From Rubrivivax sp. (lineage in GTDB: Bacteria; Pseudomonadota; Gammaproteobacteria; Burkholderiales; Burkholderiaceae), in NCBI GenBank assembly GCA_004211235.1, contig SEEY01000095.1, positions 1 to 12,551 on the forward strand: a stretch of 12,551 bases of DNA. Direction: 5' to 3'. Each line of letters starts with the position of its first letter. Position 1 is the first letter of the stretch. The notes under the pieces were generated by a model. It saw nothing but the letters and a program-made list of their open reading frames with translations, searched no databases and had not been told where the DNA came from. Shown here in pieces: positions 1-6,649 of this stretch. Position numbers and translations under genes: made by a program.

Positions 1-67
1 GACAGTGAAACGAGTCAGCGCCGATGATAGTGCGGATTCCCGTGTGAAAGTAGGTCATCGTCAGGCT
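1..67 (+). rRNA. rrf: 5S ribosomal RNA, 3' part (5' end outside window)
   Basis: The first 67 bases match the 3' half of a betaproteobacterial 5S rRNA as I know it. The recognisable parts are the GTGAAACGA segment, the GCCGATGATAGTGCGG loop-E/helix IV region, the CGTGTGAAAGTAGGTCATCG segment and the terminal CGTCAGGCT, which would pair with the missing 5' TGCCTGATG end. The molecule joins the large ribosomal subunit. About 45-50 bases of the 5' end lie to the left of the window. The gene should be the last of an rrs-rrl-rrf operon transcribed rightward, consistent with the strong terminator 14 bases later. The exact 3' end (67 or 68) is estimated. Confidence 0.93.
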
Positions 68-80
68 AGTTATTAAAGCC

Positions 81-120
81 AACCCCCACCATTCCAAAGA
101 TGGTGGGGGTTTTGCTTTTT
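81..120 (+). terminator. Rho-independent terminator of the rRNA operon
   Basis: A perfect 12-bp inverted repeat (AACCCCCACCAT at 81-92, ATGGTGGGGGTT at 100-111) encloses a 7-base loop and runs into TTTGCTTTTT. It sits just after the 5S end, where an rRNA operon terminator is expected. The run of five G:C pairs and the T-rich tail make it a strong plus-strand terminator. Confidence 0.95.
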
Positions 121-280
121 GGAAATCGCCGCTCGCCGCCCGATATGGAATTGCGCTGGCGTGCTTCGCGATGCGTCGGCGTCCTATTCATTTGCGAATG
201 GATATCGACGGCCTTCCGATACGCCCTTGGCCAACGGTTACGAGCGGACGCCCATCGCGTCGGTTGAATATTCAGGCAAA
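121..280. other. Intergenic spacer between rRNA operon and ychF, no gene seen
   Basis: About 160 bases lie between the rRNA terminator and the ychF terminator. I see no tRNA fold, no convincing small ORF with a ribosome binding site and no repeat longer than a few bases. Short reading frames pass through it, but they are open only because of the base composition and run on into the antisense strand of ychF. Confidence 0.6.
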
Positions 281-303
281 GAAAAACCCGCCAAGGCGGG
301 TTT
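278..303 (-). terminator. Rho-independent terminator of ychF
   Basis: The inverted repeat AAACCCGCC (284-292) / GGCGGGTTT (295-303) is followed on the minus strand by a T-rich tail (TTTTTCTTT across about 286-278). It begins 31 bases beyond the ychF stop codon. On the plus strand only three Ts follow the stem, so it acts mainly on leftward transcription. Confidence 0.88.
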
Positions 304-334
304 GGAAATCTATCTCGACGCTAGCTCGTGGAGA

Positions 335-1426
335 TCACACGTTGAACAGGAAGTGCAGCACGTCGCCATCCTTGACGACGTACTCCTTGCCTTCGGCGCG
401 CATCTTCCCCGCATCCTTGGCACCCTGCTCGCCACGGTGCTTGATGAAGTCGTCGTAGGCGATGGTCTGCGCGCGGATGTAGCCACGCTCGAAGTCGGTG
501 TGAATCACAGCCGCTGCCTGCGGGCCGGTGTCGCCGATGTGAATGGTCCAGGCGCGCACTTCCTTCACGCCGGCAGTGAAGTACGTCTGCAGGCCGAGCA
601 GCTTGAACGCCGCACGAATCAGGCGGTTCAGGCCCGGTTCGTCCTGTCCCATCTCGGCGAGGAACATCGCGCGATCCTCATCTTCCATCTCTGAAAGCTC
701 GGCCTCCGTCTTGGCGCAGATCGCCACCACGGGTCCGTTCTGAGCCGCTGCGTACTCCTTCAAGCGGTCAAGAAAGGGGTTGTTCTCGAAGCCGTCTTCG
801 GAGACGTTGCCAACGAACATCGCCGGCTTGGCGGTGATGAGGCACAGCGGCTTCAGGATGGCCAGCTCTTCCTTGCTGAAGTCGATCGTGCGCACGGGTT
901 GCGCCTGGTCCAGGGCAGCCTGGCATTTCTCCAGCACCTTGACCAATGCGATGGCTTCCTTGTCTCCGGCCCGCGCCACCTTGTTGTAGCGATGCAGGCT
1001 CTTCTCGACGGTGCTCAGATCGGCGAGGCACAACTCGGTCTGGATGACCTCGATGTCGGAGATCGGATCGACCTTGCCGTTGACGTGGATGACGTTCGGA
1101 TCCTCGAAGCAGCGCACGACGTTGACGATGGCGTCCGTCTCGCGGATGTGCGACAGGAACTGGTTGCCCAGGCCTTCGCCCTTGCTGGCGCCTGCCACGA
1201 GGCCGGCAATGTCGACGAACTCCACCACGGCCGGCAGCACTCGTTCGGGCTTGACGATCTCGGCCAGCGCGGCGAGGCGCGGATCCGGCAACTCGACAAT
1301 GCCGACGTTGGGCTCGATCGTGCAGAAGGGGTAGTTCTCGGCGGCGATGCCGGCTTTGGTCAGGGCGTTGAAGAGCGTGGACTTGCCGACGTTGGGCAGG
1401 CCCACGATGCCGCATTTGAGGCTCAT
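335..1426 (-). CDS. ychF: Redox-regulated ATPase/GTPase YchF (Obg family)
   Basis: The 363-residue product has the same length as E. coli YchF. The P-loop GLPNVGKST is at residues 9-17, the G3-type DIAGLV at 72-77 and the YchF-type NVSE at 207-210. NxxE in place of the usual NKxD is the family hallmark and explains the preference for ATP over GTP. A TGS domain fills roughly residues 278-363 and ends in a typical [14 protein letters not shown]. The family is a cytoplasmic ribosome-associated ATPase linked to stress and oxidative responses. The ATG start places the family's usual [12 protein letters not shown] at the N-terminus. Only a weak purine-rich stretch (AGAAAG) precedes it. The gene stands alone, divergent from the FAD monooxygenase and convergent with the rRNA operon. 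No anomaly is seen. Confidence 0.97.
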   Translation of the reverse strand: MSLKCGIVGLPNVGKSTLFNALTKAGIAAENYPFCTIEPNVGIVELPDPRLAALAEIVKPERVLPAVVEFVDIAGLVAGASKGEGLGNQFLSHIRETDAIVNVVRCFEDPNVIHVNGKVDPISDIEVIQTELCLADLSTVEKSLHRYNKVARAGDKEAIALVKVLEKCQAALDQAQPVRTIDFSKEELAILKPLCLITAKPAMFVGNVSEDGFENNPFLDRLKEYAAAQNGPVVAICAKTEAELSEMEDEDRAMFLAEMGQDEPGLNRLIRAAFKLLGLQTYFTAGVKEVRAWTIHIGDTGPQAAAVIHTDFERGYIRAQTIAYDDFIKHRGEQGAKDAGKMRAEGKEYVVKDGDVLHFLFNV

Positions 1427-1480
1427 GGCGGGGCTTTCTGTGGGGAGGCGGCAGGCGGCTGGCCGGTGCCGAAGGATGGG

Positions 1481-1486
1481 ATTTTA
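1481..1486 (-). promoter_or_regulatory. Candidate -10 element of ychF
   Basis: On the minus strand the sequence reads CTAAAATCCC (1487-1478), which contains the sigma70-like hexamer TAAAAT. It lies 54 bases upstream of the ychF ATG, giving a leader of roughly 45-50 bases. No good -35 hexamer is seen at 16-18 bases spacing. The same 10-mer occurs upstream of lysS. Confidence 0.45.
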
Positions 1487-1537
1487 GTCGGCCAGCAATG
1501 CGCGGGGCTTGGCCGCGTTGTGGTCATACCCGCTGCC

Positions 1538-1543
1538 TACAAT
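1538..1543 (+). promoter_or_regulatory. Candidate -10 element of the FAD monooxygenase run
   Basis: TACAAT is one base from the sigma70 consensus TATAAT and ends 7 bases before the ATG at 1551. Transcription starting at the usual distance would begin at or next to that ATG, giving a leaderless or nearly leaderless mRNA. TTGTGG at 1518-1523 resembles a -35 element but its 14-bp spacing is short. This is inferred from the sequence only. Confidence 0.45.
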
Positions 1544-1550
1544 CGCCAGG

Positions 1551-3359
1551 ATGCAAAGCGTGGATGTGTTGGTCAGGGGCCGGGGCGCGGTGGGCAGCTG
1601 CCTGGCATTGAGCCTGGCCTCCCGGGGCATGACGGTCGGCATGGCGGGATCGCCCCAGCCGCCCAGGTCAGGCGACGTGCGCACCTACGCGCTGAACGCC
1701 GCCTCGGTGGCCCTGCTGACTGAACTGAAGGTTTGGGACAGCCTGCCGGGCGACGCGATCAGCCCGGTCTACGACATGGTCATCGAGGGCGACGCGAGCA
1801 CGGACGGGCCGGGCGGTCGCCTGAGCTTTTCTGCATGGCAGCAAGGCCTGCGGGAGCTGGCGGTCATCGTCGACGCCGCAGAGCTCGACGCGCAGCTCGC
1901 TACCGCCTTGCGCTTCTCACCCCATGTCCACAGCGTGCCCGACAACACACCGGCAGCGCTGACCGCCCTCTGTGAAGGCCGCGAATCGGCGGCCCGGGAG
2001 GCCCTGGGCGTGGGCTTCGAGCCCAAGGCCTATGGCCATCATGCGCTGGCCGCGCGGTTGACAGCCGACCGCGCCCACCAGGGCGTTGCGCGACAGTGGT
2101 TCAAGGCCGGTGGCGAGGTGCTGGCGCTGCTGCCATTCGAGCGGCCCACGCCCGGCGCTTCCTTTGGGCTGGTGTGGTCCTGCGCTGAAGCGCGTGCGTC
2201 ACAGCTGCAGGCCTTGTCAGGCGATGAGTTCGAACGCGAGCTGAATGCCGCGACCGGTGGCGCCGCCGGCGAACTGCACCTGGACAGCGAGCTTGCCGCC
2301 TGGCCGCTGGCGCTGGCGCGCGCCGAGGCGGTGAGCGGCCCGGGCTGGGTGCTGCTTGGCGATGCGGCCCACCTCGTGCATCCGCTGGCGGGACAGGGAC
2401 TCAACCTCGGGCTGGGCGACGTCGTCGCGCTGAGCCGCGTGCTCGCTGCGCGCGAACCGTGGCGGCCGTTGGGTGACGAGCGTCTGCTGCGGCGCTATGC
2501 CCGGGAGCGCCTCGCACCCACGGTGGCGATGGGCGAATTGACCGACGCGCTGCAGCGTCTGTCGCTGGCTCACCGACCGCGCTCTCGGCCTTTAAGTTTT
2601 CCGACCGTTCCAGCATCCAGCATCGTGCAGTCTTTCATCGCCCGCTTCCTGACCGGCCTGCTTGTCATCGCCTGCCTCCCCGTTGCAGCCAACGAGACGG
2701 TCATCCGCAAGTCCTTTGCGCAACGCATGCCCAATGCGCCCAAGATCGACGAGGTCAGGCCCTCGCCGATGCCGGGTCTCTGGGAGGTGCGCATCGGCAA
2801 CGAGGTGCGCTACACCGATCCCTCGGGCAGCTTTCTGATCGAAGGCGAGCTGATCGACATGAAGGCGAAGAAGAACCTGACGGAGGAGCGCGTCAGCCAG
2901 CTCAACCGGGTGGACTTCGCCGCGCTGCCTTTCAAGGACGCCGTGATGTGGAAGAACGGCACCGGCAAGCGTCGCATCGTCGTCTTCGCGGACCCGAATT
3001 GCGGCTACTGCAAGCGCTTCGAGAAGTCGCTTCAGGAACTCAAGGACGTCACCGTCTACACCTTCCTCATTCCGATCCTCGGCGGTGATTCGCCCGAAAA
3101 GACGCGTGCCATCTGGTGCGCCAAGGACGGGGCCAACGCCTGGCTCGCCTGGATGCTCAAGGGCGAGCAGCCACCCAAGCCCGCGGCCACTTGCGACGAC
3201 TCGGCCATCGAGCGCAACCTGGCCCTGTCCCACCGCATTCACGTGAACGGCACGCCGGCGATCCTGCTGGAAGACGGCAACCGCATTCCCGGCGCCGTGG
3301 GTGCGGTCGAGCTCGAGAAGCGCCTGCAAGCCCTCGTCTTGCCGGGGCGCAAGTCTTGA
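1551..3359 (+). CDS. UbiH/COQ6-family FAD monooxygenase, C-terminally damaged and read in frame into DsbC
   Basis: Residues 1-337 are a UbiH/COQ6-type flavin monooxygenase, the family that hydroxylates the ubiquinone ring. Visible marks are the dinucleotide motif GRGAVG (10-15), DVRTYALN (42-49) and the second FAD motif GDAAHLVHPLAGQGLNLG (270-287). Relatives reach about 380-400 residues. Here the match stops after TDALQRL (331-337), and a remnant of the usual C-terminus lies in another frame up to a TAA at 2593-2595. The frame used here has no stop and continues through dsbC to 3359, a 602-residue composite. I infer a frame-shifting deletion; an assembly error or a true fusion are alternatives. 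The ATG at 1551 is preferred because it gives the family N-terminus. A TTG at 1509 would add 14 unconserved residues. Arg in the second position of the first FAD motif is unusual. Which ring position it would hydroxylate cannot be told. Confidence 0.75.
   Translation: MQSVDVLVRGRGAVGSCLALSLASRGMTVGMAGSPQPPRSGDVRTYALNAASVALLTELKVWDSLPGDAISPVYDMVIEGDASTDGPGGRLSFSAWQQGLRELAVIVDAAELDAQLATALRFSPHVHSVPDNTPAALTALCEGRESAAREALGVGFEPKAYGHHALAARLTADRAHQGVARQWFKAGGEVLALLPFERPTPGASFGLVWSCAEARASQLQALSGDEFERELNAATGGAAGELHLDSELAAWPLALARAEAVSGPGWVLLGDAAHLVHPLAGQGLNLGLGDVVALSRVLAAREPWRPLGDERLLRRYARERLAPTVAMGELTDALQRLSLAHRPRSRPLSFPTVPASSIVQSFIARFLTGLLVIACLPVAANETVIRKSFAQRMPNAPKIDEVRPSPMPGLWEVRIGNEVRYTDPSGSFLIEGELIDMKAKKNLTEERVSQLNRVDFAALPFKDAVMWKNGTGKRRIVVFADPNCGYCKRFEKSLQELKDVTVYTFLIPILGGDSPEKTRAIWCAKDGANAWLAWMLKGEQPPKPAATCDDSAIERNLALSHRIHVNGTPAILLEDGNRIPGAVGAVELEKRLQALVLPGRKS
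2551..2595 (+). other. Deletion/frameshift scar with orphaned C-terminal codons of the FAD monooxygenase
   Basis: In the upstream frame the conserved reading ends at TDALQRL (last codon 2559-2561). In the frame one base further on (codons starting at 2563) the DNA reads RWLTDRALGL followed by TAA at 2593-2595. From memory of the family, Burkholderiales homologues end in something like LKRWLTARALDS. A loss of about 20-30 codons, of length 3n+2, would join the two pieces and move the frame. The exact size and junction cannot be fixed from this sequence alone. Confidence 0.65.
2625..3359 (+). CDS. dsbC: Thiol:disulfide interchange protein DsbC, periplasmic disulfide isomerase
   Basis: Starting at GTG 2625, the product is 244 residues, the usual DsbC size. 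It opens with an Arg-containing n-region and a hydrophobic stretch (FLTGLLVIACLPVAA), with likely signal peptidase I cleavage after Ala22. A dimerisation domain (about 25-85) precedes a thioredoxin-fold domain with active site CGYC at 126-129 and a cis-proline loop NGTPAIL. The cysteines in IWCAKD and ATCDD fit the structural disulfide of E. coli DsbC. The protein should reshuffle wrong disulfides in the periplasm and be kept reduced by DsbD. No Shine-Dalgarno sequence precedes the GTG, so translation was probably coupled to the upstream gene, whose inferred original stop (2593-2595) is 29 bases away. As the DNA stands, upstream ribosomes would run straight through into dsbC. The DUF3429 gene overlaps its stop by 3 bases. 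Confidence 0.88.
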   Translation: MQSFIARFLTGLLVIACLPVAANETVIRKSFAQRMPNAPKIDEVRPSPMPGLWEVRIGNEVRYTDPSGSFLIEGELIDMKAKKNLTEERVSQLNRVDFAALPFKDAVMWKNGTGKRRIVVFADPNCGYCKRFEKSLQELKDVTVYTFLIPILGGDSPEKTRAIWCAKDGANAWLAWMLKGEQPPKPAATCDDSAIERNLALSHRIHVNGTPAILLEDGNRIPGAVGAVELEKRLQALVLPGRKS

Positions 3360-3802
3360 GCGCGCCGAACGCCGACAACCGGCAGCTCGCACATCGACTG
3401 GCTTATGCGGGCCTCCTGCCGTTCGTTCTCGGCTGCTTGCTGATCTGGCTGGTCGACCCGCACGAAGAAGATCCGTACCGCTTCGTGCGCTTCGCCACGG
3501 CCGTTTACGCAGCGCTGGTCACGTCCTTCCTCGGCGGCATCCATTGGGGCCTGGCGTTTGCACGCGGGGTCACCGATCGGTGGCCCCTCACCTGGGGCGT
3601 CTCGGCCTGCCTGCTCGCCTGGCTGGGTGTGCTGATGCCGCCGCATGCGGGTCTGGCGCTGCTGGGCGGCGTGTTGATCGCCTGCTATGCCGTGGACCGG
3701 CGCGCCTACCCGCGCCTGGGCGCGGCCGACTGGCTGACGCTGCGCTTTCGCCTGACCGCCGTGGCGTCGCTCAGCTGCTTCCTCGCCGCTGCGGGCAGCT
3801 GA
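3356..3802 (+). CDS. DUF3429 domain membrane protein
   Basis: This 148-residue protein is almost entirely hydrophobic, with about five predicted membrane helices (roughly 15-33, 45-68, 77-94, 97-113 and 131-146). The segment SFLGGIHWGLAF (57-68) is the typical conserved stretch of DUF3429 inner-membrane proteins, a family without an assigned biochemical role. I chose the TTG at 3356 because it overlaps the dsbC stop (TTGA), gives the family's usual length and N-terminus, and has no equally good rival. The in-frame extension further upstream is antisense-like sequence inside dsbC. The gene's stop shares one base with the ATG of the M61 peptidase (TGATG), so the two are probably translationally coupled. 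Function is unknown. Its place between dsbC and a peptidase is not enough to infer one. Confidence 0.85.
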   Translation: MSAPNADNRQLAHRLAYAGLLPFVLGCLLIWLVDPHEEDPYRFVRFATAVYAALVTSFLGGIHWGLAFARGVTDRWPLTWGVSACLLAWLGVLMPPHAGLALLGGVLIACYAVDRRAYPRLGAADWLTLRFRLTAVASLSCFLAAAGS

Positions 3803-5520
3803 TGCCGGGACCCGTTTACCGAATCGAGCTGGCCGATGGCACGGCTCACCGCTACCGCGTCACGCTGACGCTTGCCGAGCCTGCCGCGCAGCAGGACTTC
3901 AGCCTGCCGGTGTGGATTCCCGGCAGCTACCTGGTGCGGGAGTTCTCGAAGCACCTGAGTGGTATCAGCGCGCGGCAGGGCAAGCGCGAACTGGCAGTCG
4001 AGCAGCTCGACAAGGCCAGCTGGCGCGTGCATTGCAGCGGCCGGGCGGCGCTCGTGCTGAGCTATGACGTCTACGCCTTCGACGCTTCGGTCCGTACCGC
4101 CTGGCTGGACAGCCAGCGCGCCTTTTTCAACGCCAGCAGCCTGTGTTTGCGCGCGCTCGGCCGCGAGGGTCAGACCCACCGCATCGAGCTTGCGGGCGTG
4201 CCCGACGGTTGGCATGTCGCGACCGAGATGCGGGCCGCAGCCGGCGGCTTCGAGGCGGCCGGCTACGACGAGCTGGTCGACCATCCCTTCGAGATCGGAC
4301 CGCACTGGCAGGGCGAGTTCGTCGCCGCGGGTGTGACGCACCGCATCGTCGTCGCGGGCGCCTGGCCCAGCTTCGACGGCGAGCGGCTCCTCAACGACGT
4401 GCAGCGCATCTGCACGGCCCAGATCGCCTTCTGGAGTGCTGACAACAGCGCACCCTTCGAGCGCTACAGCTTCCTGCTGTGGGCCGTTGACGACGGCCAT
4501 GGCGGCCTGGAACACCGCGCCAGCACCGCCCTGATCTGCGCGCGTCGGGAGCTCCCCACCGCAGCAGAGAGCGCCACGCCAGGCGACAGCTATGCGCGGC
4601 TGCTCGGCCTGTTCAGCCATGAATACTTCCACGCCTGGAACGTGAAGCGGCTGCGCCCGAGCGAGTTCGCCAGCTTCGACTACCAGCGCGAGAACTACAC
4701 GGAGCTGCTCTGGTTCTTCGAAGGCTTCACGAGCTACTACGACGAACTGATGCTGCGCCGCGCCGGGCTGATCGATGACGCCCGCTACCTCAAACTGCTC
4801 GCCGGCTCGGTGAATGGCGTCCTGGCCGCGCCGGGCCGCCTCGTGCAACCGCTGGCACAGGCGAGCTTCGAGGCCTGGACCAAGTACTACCGGCCCGACG
4901 AGAACAGCCCCAACGCGACCAGCAACTACTACAGCCAGGGCGCGCTGGTGGCGCTGTGCCTGGACCTGAGCCTGCGCGCGCGAAAGTCGAGCCTGGACGC
5001 GGTGATGCGGCACTTGTGGCAGGCCAGCGGCGGCGGGCCCATCAGCGAGGCGGACATCCTGGCCGCCGTCCGCGCGCTTGGCGGCGATGACGTAGCGGCG
5101 CAGCTGCACGGCTGGGTGCACGGCACGGCCGAGCTGCCGCTGCGCGCCCTGCTGAAGACGCACGGCGTCGACTGGCGCGAGGAGGGGCGCCAGAGCGTCG
5201 CGCAGCGACTGGGCCTGCGGGCGCGCGAAGCCGCACTCACCGGCATCCATGTCAGCCATGTGCTGACGGGCAGCGCGGCGCATGCTGGCGGCGTCAACGC
5301 GCGTGACGAGATCCTGGGCTGCAACGGCTGGCGGCTGCGCCGGCTCGACGACGTACCGCCCCTGCTTGCTGCGGGCCGGACACAGCTGCGGCTGCTCCTC
5401 AGCCGGGACCAGCGGTTGCTGGAACTGGACGTGGCATTGCCGCCCGCGCGGCCCGCGGCGGTGGCATTGACGCCGGCTGACGGCGCACAAGACGCCCGGC
5501 GACGTTGGCTCGACGCCTGA
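3802..5520 (+). CDS. M61 family peptidase (glycyl aminopeptidase-like) with C-terminal PDZ domain
   Basis: The 572-residue protein has the layout of the M61 family: an N-terminal beta domain with PVWIPGSYLVREFSKH, a central gluzincin catalytic domain and a C-terminal PDZ domain (about 470-545, around VLTGSAAHAGGVNARDEIL). Zinc ligands are His273 and His277 of HEYFHAWNVKRLRP and Glu307 of FFEGFTSYYDE. GLEHR (235-239) is the conserved substrate-side strand. Characterised relatives (Sphingomonas glycyl aminopeptidase) release N-terminal glycine and alanine. The actual substrate here is unknown. No signal peptide is evident, so a cytoplasmic location is likely. The ATG overlaps the DUF3429 stop by one base, and the longer upstream frame is rejected because it is a shadow of dsbC/DUF3429. 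All catalytic residues are present. Confidence 0.93.
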   Translation: MPGPVYRIELADGTAHRYRVTLTLAEPAAQQDFSLPVWIPGSYLVREFSKHLSGISARQGKRELAVEQLDKASWRVHCSGRAALVLSYDVYAFDASVRTAWLDSQRAFFNASSLCLRALGREGQTHRIELAGVPDGWHVATEMRAAAGGFEAAGYDELVDHPFEIGPHWQGEFVAAGVTHRIVVAGAWPSFDGERLLNDVQRICTAQIAFWSADNSAPFERYSFLLWAVDDGHGGLEHRASTALICARRELPTAAESATPGDSYARLLGLFSHEYFHAWNVKRLRPSEFASFDYQRENYTELLWFFEGFTSYYDELMLRRAGLIDDARYLKLLAGSVNGVLAAPGRLVQPLAQASFEAWTKYYRPDENSPNATSNYYSQGALVALCLDLSLRARKSSLDAVMRHLWQASGGGPISEADILAAVRALGGDDVAAQLHGWVHGTAELPLRALLKTHGVDWREEGRQSVAQRLGLRAREAALTGIHVSHVLTGSAAHAGGVNARDEILGCNGWRLRRLDDVPPLLAAGRTQLRLLLSRDQRLLELDVALPPARPAAVALTPADGAQDARRRWLDA

Positions 5521-5527
5521 ACCTGCG

Positions 5528-6649
5528 ATGAAGACACCGCGGCCACCCTGGCTGCTGGTGCTGGTCGTGCTGGCGGCCCACCTGCTGGTCGGCCGCGAAG
5601 TGCAGCGCATCCACGACGGCTGGGTCGACGAAGTCGCCCCGCCGATGCCGCGGCGCATGCAGGTCGAGTTTGTCCGCGAGATGCCCATCCAGCCCGTGCT
5701 GGCCGCTCGGGCACCAGCCGCACCAGCACCCGCGCGACTGCCCCGGCCTGCCGCGTCGCGGGCGAGGCCGGCACAGTCCGCCTCCGGACCCGTGCCTGAA
5801 CTGCCCCCCGAGCCTGCATCGGCACCGGATCAGGCAGCTTCCGAAGCTGAACCCGAACGCGTCGCCGAGGCCGCTTCCACGCCGTTGCCAGCCGCATCGC
5901 CGGCGGCCGCGGTGGCTTCCGTACCGCTGAGCGACGAGCCCGGCGCCGAATGGCCGCTGTCCACGCGGCTGAGCTATGTGCTGACCGGCAACTACCGCGG
6001 CCCGGTGCACGGCCAGGCCCAGGTCGAATGGCTGCGCCAGGGTCGTGACTACCAGGTGCATCTGGATGTCGGCCTCGGTCCCAGCTTCGCGCCGCTGATG
6101 ACGCGGCGCATGAGCAGCCAGGGCCGGCTGACGCCCGAAGGCATCGCCCCGCAGCGCTATGACGAGGAGACCCGGTTCATCGTCGGCCAGGGCCGCCGCG
6201 CCAGCGTCGTCTTCCACGGCGCCGATGTGCAACTGGCCAACGGTGCGCGCGAGCCGGTCGGACGCGGCGCACAGGACTCGGCCAGCCAGTTCGTTCAGCT
6301 GACCTGGCTCTTCCTGACCGGCCGTGAGCCGCTGCAGGCTGGCCGCATCGTGCAGTTTCCGCTGGTGCTGCCCTACCGGCAGTACCTGTGGCCCTACGAG
6401 GTCACGGGTGAGGAACTGCTGAAAACGCCGATGGGCGAGATGTCCGCCTGGCATCTGAAGCCCGTGCGTCCACCGGGCGGCGGCGACCTGTCCGTCGAGG
6501 TGTGGCTCGCACCGTCGCTGCAATACCTGCCGGTGCGCCTGATCATCCGGCAGGACGCAGAGAACTTCGTCGACATGGTGCTCAAAAGCGCGCCCCTTCA
6601 AGCCGCGCCAGAATCGGCCAACGACATCCCCCGGAGGCTGAGCCCATGA
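5528..6649 (+). CDS. DUF3108 domain protein, single-pass, periplasmic
   Basis: The product has 373 residues. A short basic N-terminus (MKTPRPP) is followed by one hydrophobic helix (about 8-22), an Ala/Pro/Glu-rich segment (about 58-135) and a folded C-terminal domain (about 140-355) resembling DUF3108. Expected topology is an N-terminal anchor in the inner membrane with the rest in the periplasm. The layout of anchor, proline-rich spacer and terminal domain recalls TonB or TolA, but I see no TonB C-terminal motif, so this is only an architectural analogy. DUF3108 has no established activity; lipid or envelope roles have been proposed for related beta-barrel-like proteins. The gene starts 7 bases after the M61 stop and its stop overlaps the start of the enoyl-CoA hydratase gene (ATGA), so it is part of the same run. 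Confidence 0.85.
   Translation: MKTPRPPWLLVLVVLAAHLLVGREVQRIHDGWVDEVAPPMPRRMQVEFVREMPIQPVLAARAPAAPAPARLPRPAASRARPAQSASGPVPELPPEPASAPDQAASEAEPERVAEAASTPLPAASPAAAVASVPLSDEPGAEWPLSTRLSYVLTGNYRGPVHGQAQVEWLRQGRDYQVHLDVGLGPSFAPLMTRRMSSQGRLTPEGIAPQRYDEETRFIVGQGRRASVVFHGADVQLANGAREPVGRGAQDSASQFVQLTWLFLTGREPLQAGRIVQFPLVLPYRQYLWPYEVTGEELLKTPMGEMSAWHLKPVRPPGGGDLSVEVWLAPSLQYLPVRLIIRQDAENFVDMVLKSAPLQAAPESANDIPRRLSP
6633..6637 (+). promoter_or_regulatory. Ribosome binding site of the enoyl-CoA hydratase gene
   Basis: GGAGG lies 8 bases upstream of the ATG at 6646, inside the last codons of the DUF3108 gene. It is one of the few strong Shine-Dalgarno sequences in the plus-strand run and decides the start over the in-frame extension that begins at 6502. 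Confidence 0.8.

Noticed and set aside
119..334. Possible tRNA or small RNA between the 5S gene and ychF
   Set aside because: No cloverleaf, CCA end or promoter-plus-terminator pair is visible. The terminator at 278-303 faces ychF.
1509..1550. TTG at 1509 as the start of the FAD monooxygenase
   Set aside because: It adds 14 residues before the family-typical MQSVDVLVRG and overlaps the candidate -10 box at 1538-1543.
899..1723. 274-codon plus-strand frame across ychF and into the monooxygenase
   Set aside because: It is antisense to conserved ychF codons, has no start context and no domain.
3706..5688. 660-codon minus-strand open frame opposite the M61 gene
   Set aside because: The plus strand carries a complete M61 peptidase with all zinc ligands. 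The minus-strand product is low-complexity (Ala, Gln, Arg, Val) with no recognisable domain, as expected of an antisense shadow in GC-rich DNA.
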